Shown here one piece after another: positions 53,931 to 62,016 of a stretch of DNA of 64,000 nucleotides. The stretch's first letter is position 1, and each line of letters begins with the position of its first letter. The DNA is from Pseudarthrobacter phenanthrenivorans (GTDB lineage: Bacteria > Actinomycetota > Actinomycetes > Actinomycetales > Micrococcaceae): contig NZ_JWTB01000011.1 in the NCBI RefSeq assembly GCF_000813845.1, positions 34,107 through 98,106 of the forward strand. The letters run 5' to 3'. Under the pieces are notes generated by a model. That model did not search any database, was not told the origin of the DNA, and worked only from the letters and a program-made list of their open reading frames with translations. A program made the translations under genes and the position numbers.

Positions 53931-54386
53931 GTGCTGGACAACATCGACAGAAATATTTTGCGCCACCTTCAGGAGGATGGCCGGATGACCGCCACCGCCC
54001 TCGCCTCGAAGGTGGGCCTGACCGTGGCGCCCTGCCATCGGCGGCTGCGGGACCTCGAACAGTCCGGAGTGATCCGGGGCTACAAGGCGGACGTCGACCC
54101 TGCCGCCGTAGGACTGGGGTTTGAGGCGATCGTCTTCGTCACGCTCCGGCAGGTGGACCGGCCCACCATGGAGATCTTCGAGAACCGGGTGGCGGACAAC
54201 CCGAACATCGTGGAGGCCCAGCGGCTGTTCGGGTCGCCGGACTACCTGCTGAAGGTCATCGCGGCGGACCTGCCGGCCTACCAGCGCTTCTACGACACAG
54301 AACTCACGTCCCTGCCCGGGGTGGAGCGGCTGACCTCAACACTCGTCATGAAGAACCTGAAGTCCAACGCCGGGCCGCCAGTCTAG
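53931..54386 (+). CDS. Lrp/AsnC-family regulator, probably of the LysE-type exporter
   Basis: 151 residues from GTG 53931, 6 bases after a TATGTT -10 (53919-53924), hence leaderless. N-terminal HTH (LDNIDRNILRHLQEDGRMTATALASKVGLTVAPCHRRLRDLEQSG, in parts: NILRHLQEDGRM, LTVAPCHRRLRDLE) and a C-terminal RAM ligand domain (VFVTLRQVDRPTMEIF, GSPDYLLKVIAADL). It would bind an amino acid and switch the divergent exporter. Confidence 0.92.
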   Translation: MLDNIDRNILRHLQEDGRMTATALASKVGLTVAPCHRRLRDLEQSGVIRGYKADVDPAAVGLGFEAIVFVTLRQVDRPTMEIFENRVADNPNIVEAQRLFGSPDYLLKVIAADLPAYQRFYDTELTSLPGVERLTSTLVMKNLKSNAGPPV

Positions 54387-54402
54387 GAAACCTTCCCGTG
54401 GG

Positions 54403-55065
54403 TCAGGATGCCGGGAGGACGTGGACGATGATCACCTGGGTGTCTTTGCTGCCGTCGTAGCGGAGATCGTAGTTCACCACCAGCCCGGTGCCGGTCCCTG
54501 GGGTGATGGAGAAGTCGCTCTTGGAGCCGGGGTCCGCCTGGGTGCTGCTGATCCATTCCTCGGCCGCATCTGCTGCTATTCCGTACCGCTGCACGCCGTC
54601 CCTGATCAGCTCGAAGTACTCCTCGGGTGAGCCGGCGGTGAGGAAGTATGTCACCTCGCTGAAATCCGTGCGTGAGTCCGTGGTGTTGAAACGGATCCGG
54701 TCCGTTTCCGCCGTGATTTCCCCGCTGGGCGCCAGGATGCTGAGGCTGATCTTGCCTAAGTCCCGGGTGTTGATCTCCGGGCCGTAGCTGTCCTTGGTGA
54801 CGCGCACCGCGTCCTTCTCGAGGCGCCCCGAACTCATGTCCAGGCGGGCTGTCCGGCTGTTGCGGATGCTTTCCACGCCGGCGGCGTCAAGGGTGGAGAA
54901 CGAAGATGTTTTCACGGTGCTCCCTGCAGAGGATGAAGTGGCGGTGGTGGGATCGGCCGGAGCCGGCGCGGCGGCCTGGCAGCCGGTCAGGACAAGGAGG
55001 GACATCAGGGCACTGGCGACGGCGGCACGCCGGCCGGGTGCGGCGGCGCGGTGGGTGGCAATCAC
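54403..55065 (-). CDS. Lipoprotein coupled to a WXG100-type protein
   Basis: 220 residues from the GTG at 55065, overlapping the upstream stop by four bases (GTGA). Lipobox VLTGC after a basic, hydrophobic leader gives a lipid-anchored Cys near residue 29; a short Ala/Pro/Ser linker follows, then an alpha+beta domain (KISLSILAPSGEITAETDRIRF, LVVNYDLRYDGSKDTQVIIVHV). I do not recognise the domain. The coupling suggests it is a partner of the WXG protein, for example an immunity, anchoring or delivery protein on the outer face of the membrane. Confidence 0.7.
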   Translation of the reverse strand: MIATHRAAAPGRRAAVASALMSLLVLTGCQAAAPAPADPTTATSSSAGSTVKTSSFSTLDAAGVESIRNSRTARLDMSSGRLEKDAVRVTKDSYGPEINTRDLGKISLSILAPSGEITAETDRIRFNTTDSRTDFSEVTYFLTAGSPEEYFELIRDGVQRYGIAADAAEEWISSTQADPGSKSDFSITPGTGTGLVVNYDLRYDGSKDTQVIIVHVLPAS

Positions 55066-56552
55066 TGGTGGACCTCCGCGTCAAAGCCGTCAAGGAAGCG
55101 GTCCATGATGCCGGCAATATTGTTGGTGGGCCGGTATTGGTCCACCCTTCCGTTGAAATCGGAGCCGATGATCTGCGCAGCACGGTCGGGGTCCGTGGCC
55201 AGCAGGTGCTGGTAGGCGGGAAGGGTGTCCTGCCTGATGAGGTTCCAGCGCTGGTCCGCGTCGGCGATGTTGCCGTCCGGGAAGCCGGTGGTGAAGTCGG
55301 TGCGGAACTGGGCGGGGTTGTCCCAGTTGGTGAACGGGATGTTTTCCGGGCCAGGACTTTCCACGCTGAAGGTGTAGGGGAACACCTCGGGGTAGCTCCT
55401 GGCTCCCGGGATGGATGGTTCGCCGGCGAGCGTGACCATGTACGTTACCGCTTCGCCTCCGGGGTGGCTGCGCATGGCGTCGTAGTCGTCCGCGATGATT
55501 TCGTTTTGTTCGCGGTAGAGGAGTGTGGTGTTACCTTCCCGGACCTGGCCGGGATCACCCGAATCGATCTGCGCCCACGCGTTGGCTGTGGCATGGTCGA
55601 TGGCGCCGGAGTCGCGAAGGCGGTTGATTTCCTCGATGCCGCCGTCCATGTACGCCTGGTGCTGGCGGGCCTGGTCCAGGAAGATTTCCTTGTTCATGTC
55701 CAGCATGCTGGTCTCATAGAAACGGATTTCGCCGTCCGTCATGCCAGCGAGCTGTTCCAACTGGTCCAGGACCGGGAGCGGGATGTCAGAGGCGGGGTTG
55801 TCGGTGATCTGCCGGGCCAGGTCCCGCAGCATGGCCATGTCCCGGAAGCCGCCGGCAAAGGACGGACCGATCATGTTGGCCATGCCCGCCCACTGCAGGT
55901 CGGGATTGGCAAGGTAGGCGCGGCCGTAGAAGTCGTAGACCTTTGCGATGGTCTGCCAGTTGTATTCCGTGCCCTTTGATGTGTCCCAGTCGGCCGGATC
56001 GATGCCCATGGCCAGCATCGCCTGCCCGTTCCAGTAGTCGTTGAGGAAGTCCTGGTACCCCTTGGAGTTCTTGCTGATCAGGCCTGAGTCCGCCGCGGCA
56101 TCCATGGCGGCTTTGGCGGCTTCCGGGTTTGCCTGGGCCCACCGGCGGAACTCATCGCTCTGCAGGTAGGCGCGCCGCTCGGCAGGCGTCATGGCGGTGA
56201 GGATATCCGTCAGGTCCTGCGCGCTTGCCCCGCCGGTCCCGCCAGCCCCGCCGGCCCCGGACCCACCGGCGCCGCCCGGACCGCTGGTGCTTGCCTTCTC
56301 TTGTTCGTCCGCATTGGCCAGGAGCGTCCTGGCTGCTGATTCAAGCCCTGAAGTGGCCGACCTCAGCAGTTTCGCGTGCGATGCCGTCCACTCGCTGCGG
56401 AACCTGTCGCCGTCGCGCCCTTTCCAAAGGCCAGAGCCGATGCTGCTGCCGAGCTGCTGCCCCAGGGCATTAAGCCGGTTGGCGCCGGCTGACAGCTCCT
56501 TGGCCAGCTGCCGCAGCTGCGCCACATCCGCGCCGTAAAAGTTCCCCGCCAT
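55062..56552 (-). CDS. Large protein with WXG100-like N-terminus, type VII effector-like
   Basis: 496 residues. Residues 1-90 are a WXG100-like hairpin: two helices around LWKGRDGDRFRSEW. A Gly-rich linker (about 90-112) leads to a large, mostly helical C-terminal domain, rich in Trp, Asp and Asn, without transmembrane helix, signal peptide or a toxin domain I can name. Long WXG or LXG proteins of this type are exported by ESX systems and may be toxins or surface proteins. No EccC-type ATPase is in the window. It is followed, with overlap, by a lipoprotein gene. Confidence 0.65.
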   Translation of the reverse strand: MAGNFYGADVAQLRQLAKELSAGANRLNALGQQLGSSIGSGLWKGRDGDRFRSEWTASHAKLLRSATSGLESAARTLLANADEQEKASTSGPGGAGGSGAGGAGGTGGASAQDLTDILTAMTPAERRAYLQSDEFRRWAQANPEAAKAAMDAAADSGLISKNSKGYQDFLNDYWNGQAMLAMGIDPADWDTSKGTEYNWQTIAKVYDFYGRAYLANPDLQWAGMANMIGPSFAGGFRDMAMLRDLARQITDNPASDIPLPVLDQLEQLAGMTDGEIRFYETSMLDMNKEIFLDQARQHQAYMDGGIEEINRLRDSGAIDHATANAWAQIDSGDPGQVREGNTTLLYREQNEIIADDYDAMRSHPGGEAVTYMVTLAGEPSIPGARSYPEVFPYTFSVESPGPENIPFTNWDNPAQFRTDFTTGFPDGNIADADQRWNLIRQDTLPAYQHLLATDPDRAAQIIGSDFNGRVDQYRPTNNIAGIMDRFLDGFDAEVHQ

Positions 56553-56637
56553 GTTGTCCCCCTGTTGGCTCTTCCGTGCCAGCCTAGCCGGGCAGCCTGC
56601 GGGCGGCGATGGGGAGAGGTTCCCTGTTGCCCGCCGG

Positions 56638-57114
56638 CTATTCCGGCCGGCCTGTCAGGAGCCCGGTGGTCCGGTATGGGATGACCTCGCGAAGGAACAT
56701 GCTCGTGGAGGTGCGGACAATGCCCGGGCAGAGCCGGATCTCCTCGGACACCCGGTACAGATCGTCCGGGCTCTTGGCCACTACGCGGATCAGCAGGTCG
56801 GTGTCCCCGGCAGGGGCATGGCATTCCAGCACTTCCGGGATGTCGCGCAGCGCCGCGATGGCCTCGTTGAGGTGGCTCTGGTCCAGTTCAGCGCTCACGG
56901 CGGCGGCCACGCCGCGGCCCAGTGCCGCTGGCAGCACCCGGCTGCTGTTGGGGCGGAGGGCTCCGGATGCCGCCATCCGCTCCAGCCGGCTTTGGACGGT
57001 TCCCCGGGCAAGGCCCAGGCGTTGCGCGAGCACCATGATGGGAACCCGGGGATCCTCGTCAAGGGCGCTGAGGATGCGCCGGTCGGTGGGGTCCAGTTCC
57101 TGCAATCTGATCAT
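56638..57114 (-). CDS. Lrp/AsnC-family regulator
   Basis: 158 residues from ATG 57114 (MIRLQELDPTDRRIL), which places the helix-turn-helix at the usual distance; a TTG at 57180 would add 22 odd residues. HTH: RVPIMVLAQRLGLARGTVQSRLERM; C-terminal RAM domain GDTDLLIRVVAKSPDDLYRV. AGGAA touches the ATG, so ribosome binding is weak. A perfect palindrome upstream (57140-57156) is a likely self-operator. Its targets may include gluQ or distant amino acid genes. Confidence 0.88.
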   Translation of the reverse strand: MIRLQELDPTDRRILSALDEDPRVPIMVLAQRLGLARGTVQSRLERMAASGALRPNSSRVLPAALGRGVAAAVSAELDQSHLNEAIAALRDIPEVLECHAPAGDTDLLIRVVAKSPDDLYRVSEEIRLCPGIVRTSTSMFLREVIPYRTTGLLTGRPE

Positions 57115-57139
57115 TTCCTGTCGCTGGGAACTCCATGGA

Positions 57140-57156
57140 TTGGTCAGTCTGACCAA
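57140..57156. promoter_or_regulatory. 17-bp perfect palindrome, likely AsnC/Lrp operator
   Basis: TTGGTCAGTCTGACCAA: 8-base arms around a central T, 26 bases upstream of the AsnC-type ATG. The rest of 57157-57346 has no gene and no other clear element. Confidence 0.7.
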
Positions 57157-57346
57157 CTGAAGTACTGGTGGTTGTCCCAACTGTAGGGTGTCTGCTGGAA
57201 TAGTGGCAACAAGGGCAAAAGCTACCGCTGGTCCCCCGCAGGCTACAGGTTCCCCGGCACACCACCCGGCTCCTGGACACCGTTTCCCGCAAGGAGGCTG
57301 CCGCTGATTGAGGCTTGTTCACACCACGCTCATTCTGCAAACACGG

Positions 57347-57408
57347 CAAGAGCCCCTGAGCTACCGACGCCCGGTTCCCGGAAGTCATCGGTAGCTGAGG
57401 GGCTCTTG
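57347..57408. other. Large hairpin in the AsnC/gluQ divergent gap
   Basis: 21-base arms with one mismatch (57347-57367 with 57388-57408) around a 20-base loop that itself has CCGG repeats. It ends 12 bases before the TAGGGT -10 of gluQ. Both neighbouring genes start here, so an ordinary terminator is not expected. It may be a divider between divergent promoters, the end of an undetected small transcript, or a protein site. Confidence 0.55.
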
Positions 57409-57432
57409 TGTGCTTCCGTCTAGGGTTGTTCC

Positions 57433-58332
57433 ATGACTTCCGCCGGCCGCTTTGCCCCCAGCCCATCGGGTGAACTCCATGTCGGGAACCTTCGAACCGC
57501 AATCCTCGCCTGGCTTTTCGCCCGTTCCACCGGCCGCCGGTTCCTGCTGCGGGTGGAGGACCTGGACCGCGCCCGCGCCGGTGCGGAAGCGGTGCAGCTG
57601 CGTGACCTGGCGGCGGTGGGCATCACCTGGGACGGGGAGGTGGTGCGACAGACCAGCCGCGGACCCGTTTACGCCGAGGCGATCAACCGGCTTCAAGCGG
57701 CGGGGCTGACCTACGAATGCTTCTGCACCCGCCGTGAAATCCAGGAGGCGCCGTCCGCGCCGCACGCTCCACAGGGGGCCTACCCCGGCACCTGCCGCAA
57801 CCTGGACCGGGCAGAGCTCGACTACAAACGGTCCACCCGGCCTGCGGCCATCCGGCTGCGCGCCAACGTTCATGAATACACGGTGGAGGATGTCATGCAC
57901 GGGACGTTCACCGGCGTCGTGGATGATTTCGTCCTGCGCAGGAACGACGGCGTGACCGCCTACAACCTTGCCGTTGTGGTGGATGATGCCGCGCAGGGCG
58001 TTGACCAGGTGGTCCGCGGCGACGACCTGCTCCCGTCCACGCCCCGGCAGGCCTACCTGGCCTCCCTCCTGAATATTCCCGTGCCGGAATATGTCCATGT
58101 GCCCCTGGTGGTGAACCGCGACGGCGCGCGGCTGGCCAAGCGCGACGGGGCGGTCACGCTGGCGGACCTCGCCCAAGCCGGCGTAACAGCTTGGGAGGTG
58201 CGGAACCTGCTGCTGGAGTCCCTGGGGTTGCCCGCCGGAACACTGGACCAGGCCCTGCACGCCCTCGACCCGGCACAGTTGCCCCGCGAACCCTGGGTGT
58301 GGCCCGGGATGGAGCGTCCGCCGGCTGGTTAA
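57433..58332 (+). CDS. gluQ: Glutamyl-Q tRNA(Asp) synthetase
   Basis: 299 residues, the length of GluQ-RS, which is a GluRS catalytic core without an anticodon-binding domain. FAPSPSGELHVGNLRTAIL is the HIGH region, LLRVEDLDRARAG follows, CFCTRRE...GTCR provides zinc ligands, and LAKRDGAV replaces KMSKS. It attaches glutamate to the queuosine base of tRNA(Asp). ATG 57433 is 6 bases after TAGGGT (57421-57426), so it is leaderless; the hairpin at 57347-57408 lies just upstream. Confidence 0.93.
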   Translation: MTSAGRFAPSPSGELHVGNLRTAILAWLFARSTGRRFLLRVEDLDRARAGAEAVQLRDLAAVGITWDGEVVRQTSRGPVYAEAINRLQAAGLTYECFCTRREIQEAPSAPHAPQGAYPGTCRNLDRAELDYKRSTRPAAIRLRANVHEYTVEDVMHGTFTGVVDDFVLRRNDGVTAYNLAVVVDDAAQGVDQVVRGDDLLPSTPRQAYLASLLNIPVPEYVHVPLVVNRDGARLAKRDGAVTLADLAQAGVTAWEVRNLLLESLGLPAGTLDQALHALDPAQLPREPWVWPGMERPPAG

Positions 58333-58341
58333 GCTTGGTGG

Positions 58342-58965
58342 ATGTCAGACGAGCAGATTCCGGCCCAGGGCCGGACGCCAACATTCACGGTGGAAACCGC
58401 CAAAGTCCTCGCCGAGGTGGCCCACAACCGGCAAAAGGACAAGCTGAAGCGGCCCTACCGGGACCACGTCCTGGCCGTCGGAGATGCCCTGGCCGACTTC
58501 GACGACGAGATCCGTATCGCCGGCTACCTCCACGACATCGCCGAGGACACGCCGATGACACGGCAGGCCCTGCTGGAAATGGGCGTTCCTGAGCGCTCCG
58601 TGGACATCATTGAGCGCGTCACCAACCGGTTGCACAGCAACCCCGACGATTACCAGTCCGGCATCCGTGAGATCGCCCAGGACCATGACGCCGCCTTGGT
58701 CAAGATCGCCGACAACGCGCATAACTCGCTGCCTGAGCGTGTCGAGGCGCTGGCGGCGAAGTGGCCGGACAAGCCTCCGGTGACCAAGTACCGGGATGCC
58801 CGGCCCGTGCTCTATGCCGCCGTGGAGGTGGACGAGGTCCGGAAGATCCTGGCGCGGGTCAATCCCTGGCTACTGGAGGAATTCGATGCGCAGCTGGACG
58901 AGGCGGACGACACTGACTACGAGAACCTCCGCTACGACACCGGACCCGGACCGGACTTGATGTAG
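58342..58965 (+). CDS. HD-domain metal-dependent hydrolase
   Basis: 207 residues. KRPYRDHVLAVGDALADF gives the first His and GYLHDIAEDTPMTRQ the HD pair; LVKIADNAHNSLP supplies a later Asp, as in RelA/SpoT-like or small nucleotide HD hydrolases. It may cleave a phosphorylated nucleotide; the substrate is not known. TAAGCT (58330-58335), beginning with the gluQ TAA stop, lies 6 bases before the ATG, so it has its own leaderless promoter. It overlaps the convergent flavodoxin-like gene by 34 bases. Confidence 0.82.
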   Translation: MSDEQIPAQGRTPTFTVETAKVLAEVAHNRQKDKLKRPYRDHVLAVGDALADFDDEIRIAGYLHDIAEDTPMTRQALLEMGVPERSVDIIERVTNRLHSNPDDYQSGIREIAQDHDAALVKIADNAHNSLPERVEALAAKWPDKPPVTKYRDARPVLYAAVEVDEVRKILARVNPWLLEEFDAQLDEADDTDYENLRYDTGPGPDLM

Positions 58966-59480
58966 ACCAGGAACTCCTCCGCGAACCGGCGGACGCCGTC
59001 CCATTCCGTATAGATGTAGTCCCGTCCGGTATCGGTATCCGGGCTGCCCTGGCTGCTGACGATCTTTTTCATCATCATGCGCTTCAGGAACCCGTACTGC
59101 GTGTACAGGAGTGCACCGCCGAACATCGCCACCTTGTCCGGCCGCCAGCCAGTGCTGTCCTCGAACTCCGCGACGTACTTTTCCGCGTCCTCCGGGTCGC
59201 CGTGGGCTGAGAGGCTGACCGAGAACAGGGCGGCCGGCAGGTCCTGCAGGGCGGGCAGGTTCCTGCGGACAAAATCGGCCACGTAGCCTTCGTGTTTTCC
59301 GGCATGGACCGAGGCGCCCACAATGACGGCGTCATAGCCGTCCGGGAGGTCGTGGTCTGCGTGCCTGAGGTCCAGTGTGTCGGCCTGGTGGCCGTGGGCC
59401 TGCAGCACGTCGGAGATGTAGTCGGCGATGCGGGCCGTCTGGCCCTCCGAGGTTCCGTACGGGATCAGGATCTTTGCCAT
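58932..59480 (-). CDS. Flavodoxin-domain protein (HemG-like)
   Basis: 182 residues from ATG 59480 (MAKILIPYGTSEGQTARIADYI). The FMN phosphate loop PYGTSEGQTA is at residues 7-16; GYDAVIVGASVHAGKHEGYVADFV (in parts: AVIVGASVHAGKHEGYV) and LFSVSLSAHGDPEDAEKYV match the HemG-type menaquinone-dependent protoporphyrinogen oxidase family. Actinobacteria use other haem routes, so a general flavodoxin role is as likely. Overlaps the HD gene end by 34 bases. Confidence 0.82.
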   Translation of the reverse strand: MAKILIPYGTSEGQTARIADYISDVLQAHGHQADTLDLRHADHDLPDGYDAVIVGASVHAGKHEGYVADFVRRNLPALQDLPAALFSVSLSAHGDPEDAEKYVAEFEDSTGWRPDKVAMFGGALLYTQYGFLKRMMMKKIVSSQGSPDTDTGRDYIYTEWDGVRRFAEEFLVYIKSGPGPVS

Positions 59481-59557
59481 GGGCACCACTTTGGCGGTGC
59501 GCAGCAGCCGGGCAAAGAGGCAAAGGTCCCCCACGCCCCGGCCGGAAGGCCGGCAGG

Positions 59558-60874
59558 CTACACCCGTCCCAGGGCTTCAATGTCCTCCAGGAAGTCGGCC
59601 TGCACCTCGGGGCTTACGGTGGTCCGCGTCTCCCCGATGGCGTCGAGGTAGTCCTGGGTGGAAGGCCCCTTCCTGACCGCGTCGCGGACTGAGGCCTGGC
59701 CCGCTGACGCCAGCCCGCCGTCGTCGTACACTGCCTTTTCCAGCGCCCGTTGTGAGGCGCTGCGGGCCGCGTATTCGATGTCCGCCGGCGAAAACCCTTC
59801 GGTGCGCTCCACCAGGAGCTCCACGTCCACGCCGTCCACCACGGCCGCCGGGATGAAGCGCTGCCACATGGCCTCGCGCGCCTGCCGGTCCGGCAGGCCG
59901 ATGGGGATGACGTAGTCGAAGCGGCCATGGCGCAGGAAGGCTGAGTCCAGGGCCCGGATGAAGTTCGTGGCGCACACCAAGAGCCGCCCGGGCTGCTCGC
60001 GGAAGGCCGGGATGATCTTCAGCAGCTCGTTGGTGACCCCCTGCAGGGGCGACGGCGGATCCCCGGCGCGCTGCGAGGCGATCTCCTCCACCTCGTCGAT
60101 GAACACCACTGCGTGTTCCAGTTCCGAGATCTCCAGGAAAGTTTCGCGCAGTGCGCCGGCCAGGCCCTGCGGATCGCCGGCGAGCCGCGAGGGGAACACC
60201 TCCACGAACGGCCATTCCAGCCGGGAGGCGATGGCCTTGGCGAAGGTGGTCTTGCCGGTGCCGGGAGGTCCGAAGAGGACGACGGCGCGCGGCGGCACCA
60301 CCCCGAACTCATCGGCCAGGTCGGCCTCGGCCAGGGGAAGCACCAGGCGCCGTTCGAGCAGTTCCTTCTCCTTGCGCATGCCCGCCACGTTTTCCCACAG
60401 GTCGCGGGCCAGGACGCGGCCGCCCAGCTGGCCCAGGGCGCCGAGTTCCTGGCGCTGGACGGGGATGGTGCGCTCGAAGTAGCGCAGGTTCTTCTTCAGT
60501 GCGAAGCCCCGGCCCAGGAACGCCTCCACCCGGGTTTCCGATTCGGGCATCAGGGCCGACAGCTTGTTCAGGCCGTGCGGGGCCATGCGGTTCTCGACGG
60601 CGGCCAGCAGCGAGGTGCCGATGCCCCTGCCGCGGTACTCGGGAAGGGTGGCCAGGAACACGATCCAGCCCTGGTCATGGGCGGCACGCCCGACGGCGGC
60701 GCCCACCACCTGTTCGCCCAGCACCGCCACCACGGCGTGGTCCTTCTCGCACGAGGCAAGCACCTCGGACAGGGCGTAAACGGGTTCGACGTTGTTCGCC
60801 TTCAGGGTCTCCCACAAATGCAGGATCCCGTCCAGGTCCGCCGAATGGAAATCCCTGATCCGCCAATTGGTCAT
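59558..60874 (-). CDS. GNAT acetyltransferase fused to an AAA-type ATPase
   Basis: 438 residues. Residues 1-140: a GNAT domain (LATLPEYRGRGIGTSLLAAV, the acetyl-CoA loop at 80-90; FLGRGFALKKNLRYFER). Residues 145-438: an AAA domain with Walker A GPPGTGKTT (202-210), Walker B VVFIDE (256-261), sensor-1 N304 in VCATN, and Arg-finger candidates R315 and R318 in RHGRFDYVIPIGLPD, as in FtsH/CDC48-class AAA. AGGAG precedes the ATG. A GNAT domain joined to an AAA motor is unusual: it could unfold or remodel a protein and acetylate it, or sense acetyl-CoA. Function unknown. Confidence 0.9.
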   Translation of the reverse strand: MTNWRIRDFHSADLDGILHLWETLKANNVEPVYALSEVLASCEKDHAVVAVLGEQVVGAAVGRAAHDQGWIVFLATLPEYRGRGIGTSLLAAVENRMAPHGLNKLSALMPESETRVEAFLGRGFALKKNLRYFERTIPVQRQELGALGQLGGRVLARDLWENVAGMRKEKELLERRLVLPLAEADLADEFGVVPPRAVVLFGPPGTGKTTFAKAIASRLEWPFVEVFPSRLAGDPQGLAGALRETFLEISELEHAVVFIDEVEEIASQRAGDPPSPLQGVTNELLKIIPAFREQPGRLLVCATNFIRALDSAFLRHGRFDYVIPIGLPDRQAREAMWQRFIPAAVVDGVDVELLVERTEGFSPADIEYAARSASQRALEKAVYDDGGLASAGQASVRDAVRKGPSTQDYLDAIGETRTTVSPEVQADFLEDIEALGRV

Positions 60875-60978
60875 GAGGTGCTCCTGTTGGTTCCGCGTTG
60901 AGCCAGCGTGGATGTCTCAGGTGAGCATATGTGAACCAGGTGCCGGAAAGGGTTGCGGCGGCGTTGCATGACGCCGGT

Positions 60979-61926
60979 TCAAAGCCCCAGCTGTGCCATG
61001 GTGGTCCGCAGCGTGTCCGCGGAATGCTGCAAAGCTGCCAGCTCGCCGTCGTCCATCGGCGTTTCCAGGACGCGGTGCACCCCGCCTCGGCCCACCACGC
61101 TGGGGAGCGAGAGCGCCACCCCGGAAATCCCGTAGAGCCCGGACAGGACGGTGGATACGGGAAGGACGGCGTTGTCGTCGCGGAGCAGCGCCTCCACAAT
61201 GCGGGCGCCGGACAGGCCAATCGCATAGTTCGTGGCCCCCTTCCCCGCGATGACCTTGTACGCGGCCTGGACCACCTCCCGGGCAGCCTCATCCAGGTAC
61301 CCGGACGTGAAGATCTGCCTGCCGCCGTCCGTCCAGTCGCGGATGGGCACCGGGCCGATCGTTGCGCCGGACCACAGCGGGAACTCGGTGTCCCCATGTT
61401 CCCCCACCATGCTGGCGTGGACGCTGGTGACGGAGACCCCCGCCCGCCGGGCCAGCAGCCAGCGCAGCCGGGAGGTGTCCAGCACGGTTCCCGACGAGAA
61501 GATGCGTTCCGGCGGCAGCCCCGAAATGCGCTGGGCGGCGACCGTCAGGACGTCGCAGGGGTTGGTCACCAGGACATAGACGGCGTCCGGCGCCCGATCA
61601 AGCAGGGGTGGCATCAGCTGTTCCAGGATGCGCACGTTGGTCCCGGCAAGGTCCAGCCGGCTTTGGCCCGGGTTCTGCTTGGCCCCCGCCGTGATCACCA
61701 CGACGTCGGCGCCTTCGGTGACGGCGATATCCCCGCCGCCGGTGACGGTGGCCGACGCCGCGGCGAATTGGCTGCCATGGGCGAGGTCCAGGGCTTCGGC
61801 CTCCGCTTTGGGGCTGTTGACGTCATACAACGCGATGTTGCTGGCGGAGCCGCGGATCAGCGCGGCATAGGCCAACGACGTCCCGACGCTCCCCGCGCCC
61901 ACTACTGCGAGCTTGGATCCTGCCAT
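60979..61926 (-). CDS. ldh: L-lactate dehydrogenase
   Basis: 315 residues from ATG 61926, with GGGAGGG 7 bases upstream; the longer reading at 61992 is rejected. NAD motif VVGAGSVGTSLAYAAL at the N-terminus, VTNPCDVLTVAA, and the active-site VGEHGDTEFPLWS with catalytic His. Interconverts pyruvate and L-lactate with NADH. A malate dehydrogenase activity is less likely, given the conserved LDH-type loop sequence. The start region faces the divergent ggt gene. Confidence 0.9.
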   Translation of the reverse strand: MAGSKLAVVGAGSVGTSLAYAALIRGSASNIALYDVNSPKAEAEALDLAHGSQFAAASATVTGGGDIAVTEGADVVVITAGAKQNPGQSRLDLAGTNVRILEQLMPPLLDRAPDAVYVLVTNPCDVLTVAAQRISGLPPERIFSSGTVLDTSRLRWLLARRAGVSVTSVHASMVGEHGDTEFPLWSGATIGPVPIRDWTDGGRQIFTSGYLDEAAREVVQAAYKVIAGKGATNYAIGLSGARIVEALLRDDNAVLPVSTVLSGLYGISGVALSLPSVVGRGGVHRVLETPMDDGELAALQHSADTLRTTMAQLGL

Positions 61927-62016
61927 GGTGCACCCTCCCTTTCCGGAGCCGTTGAGTGTCCCGCACCCGAAGAGTAGCGTGGCCCACATCACTCAAACCC
62001 CCACTTAGGAGCCACC

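Noticed and set aside
57347..57408. A tRNA gene, because GGTAGCT and GTAGCTCAG-like strings occur in the hairpin arms
   Set aside because: The arms pair with each other over 21 bases, and no acceptor stem, anticodon arm or T-loop can be built around them.
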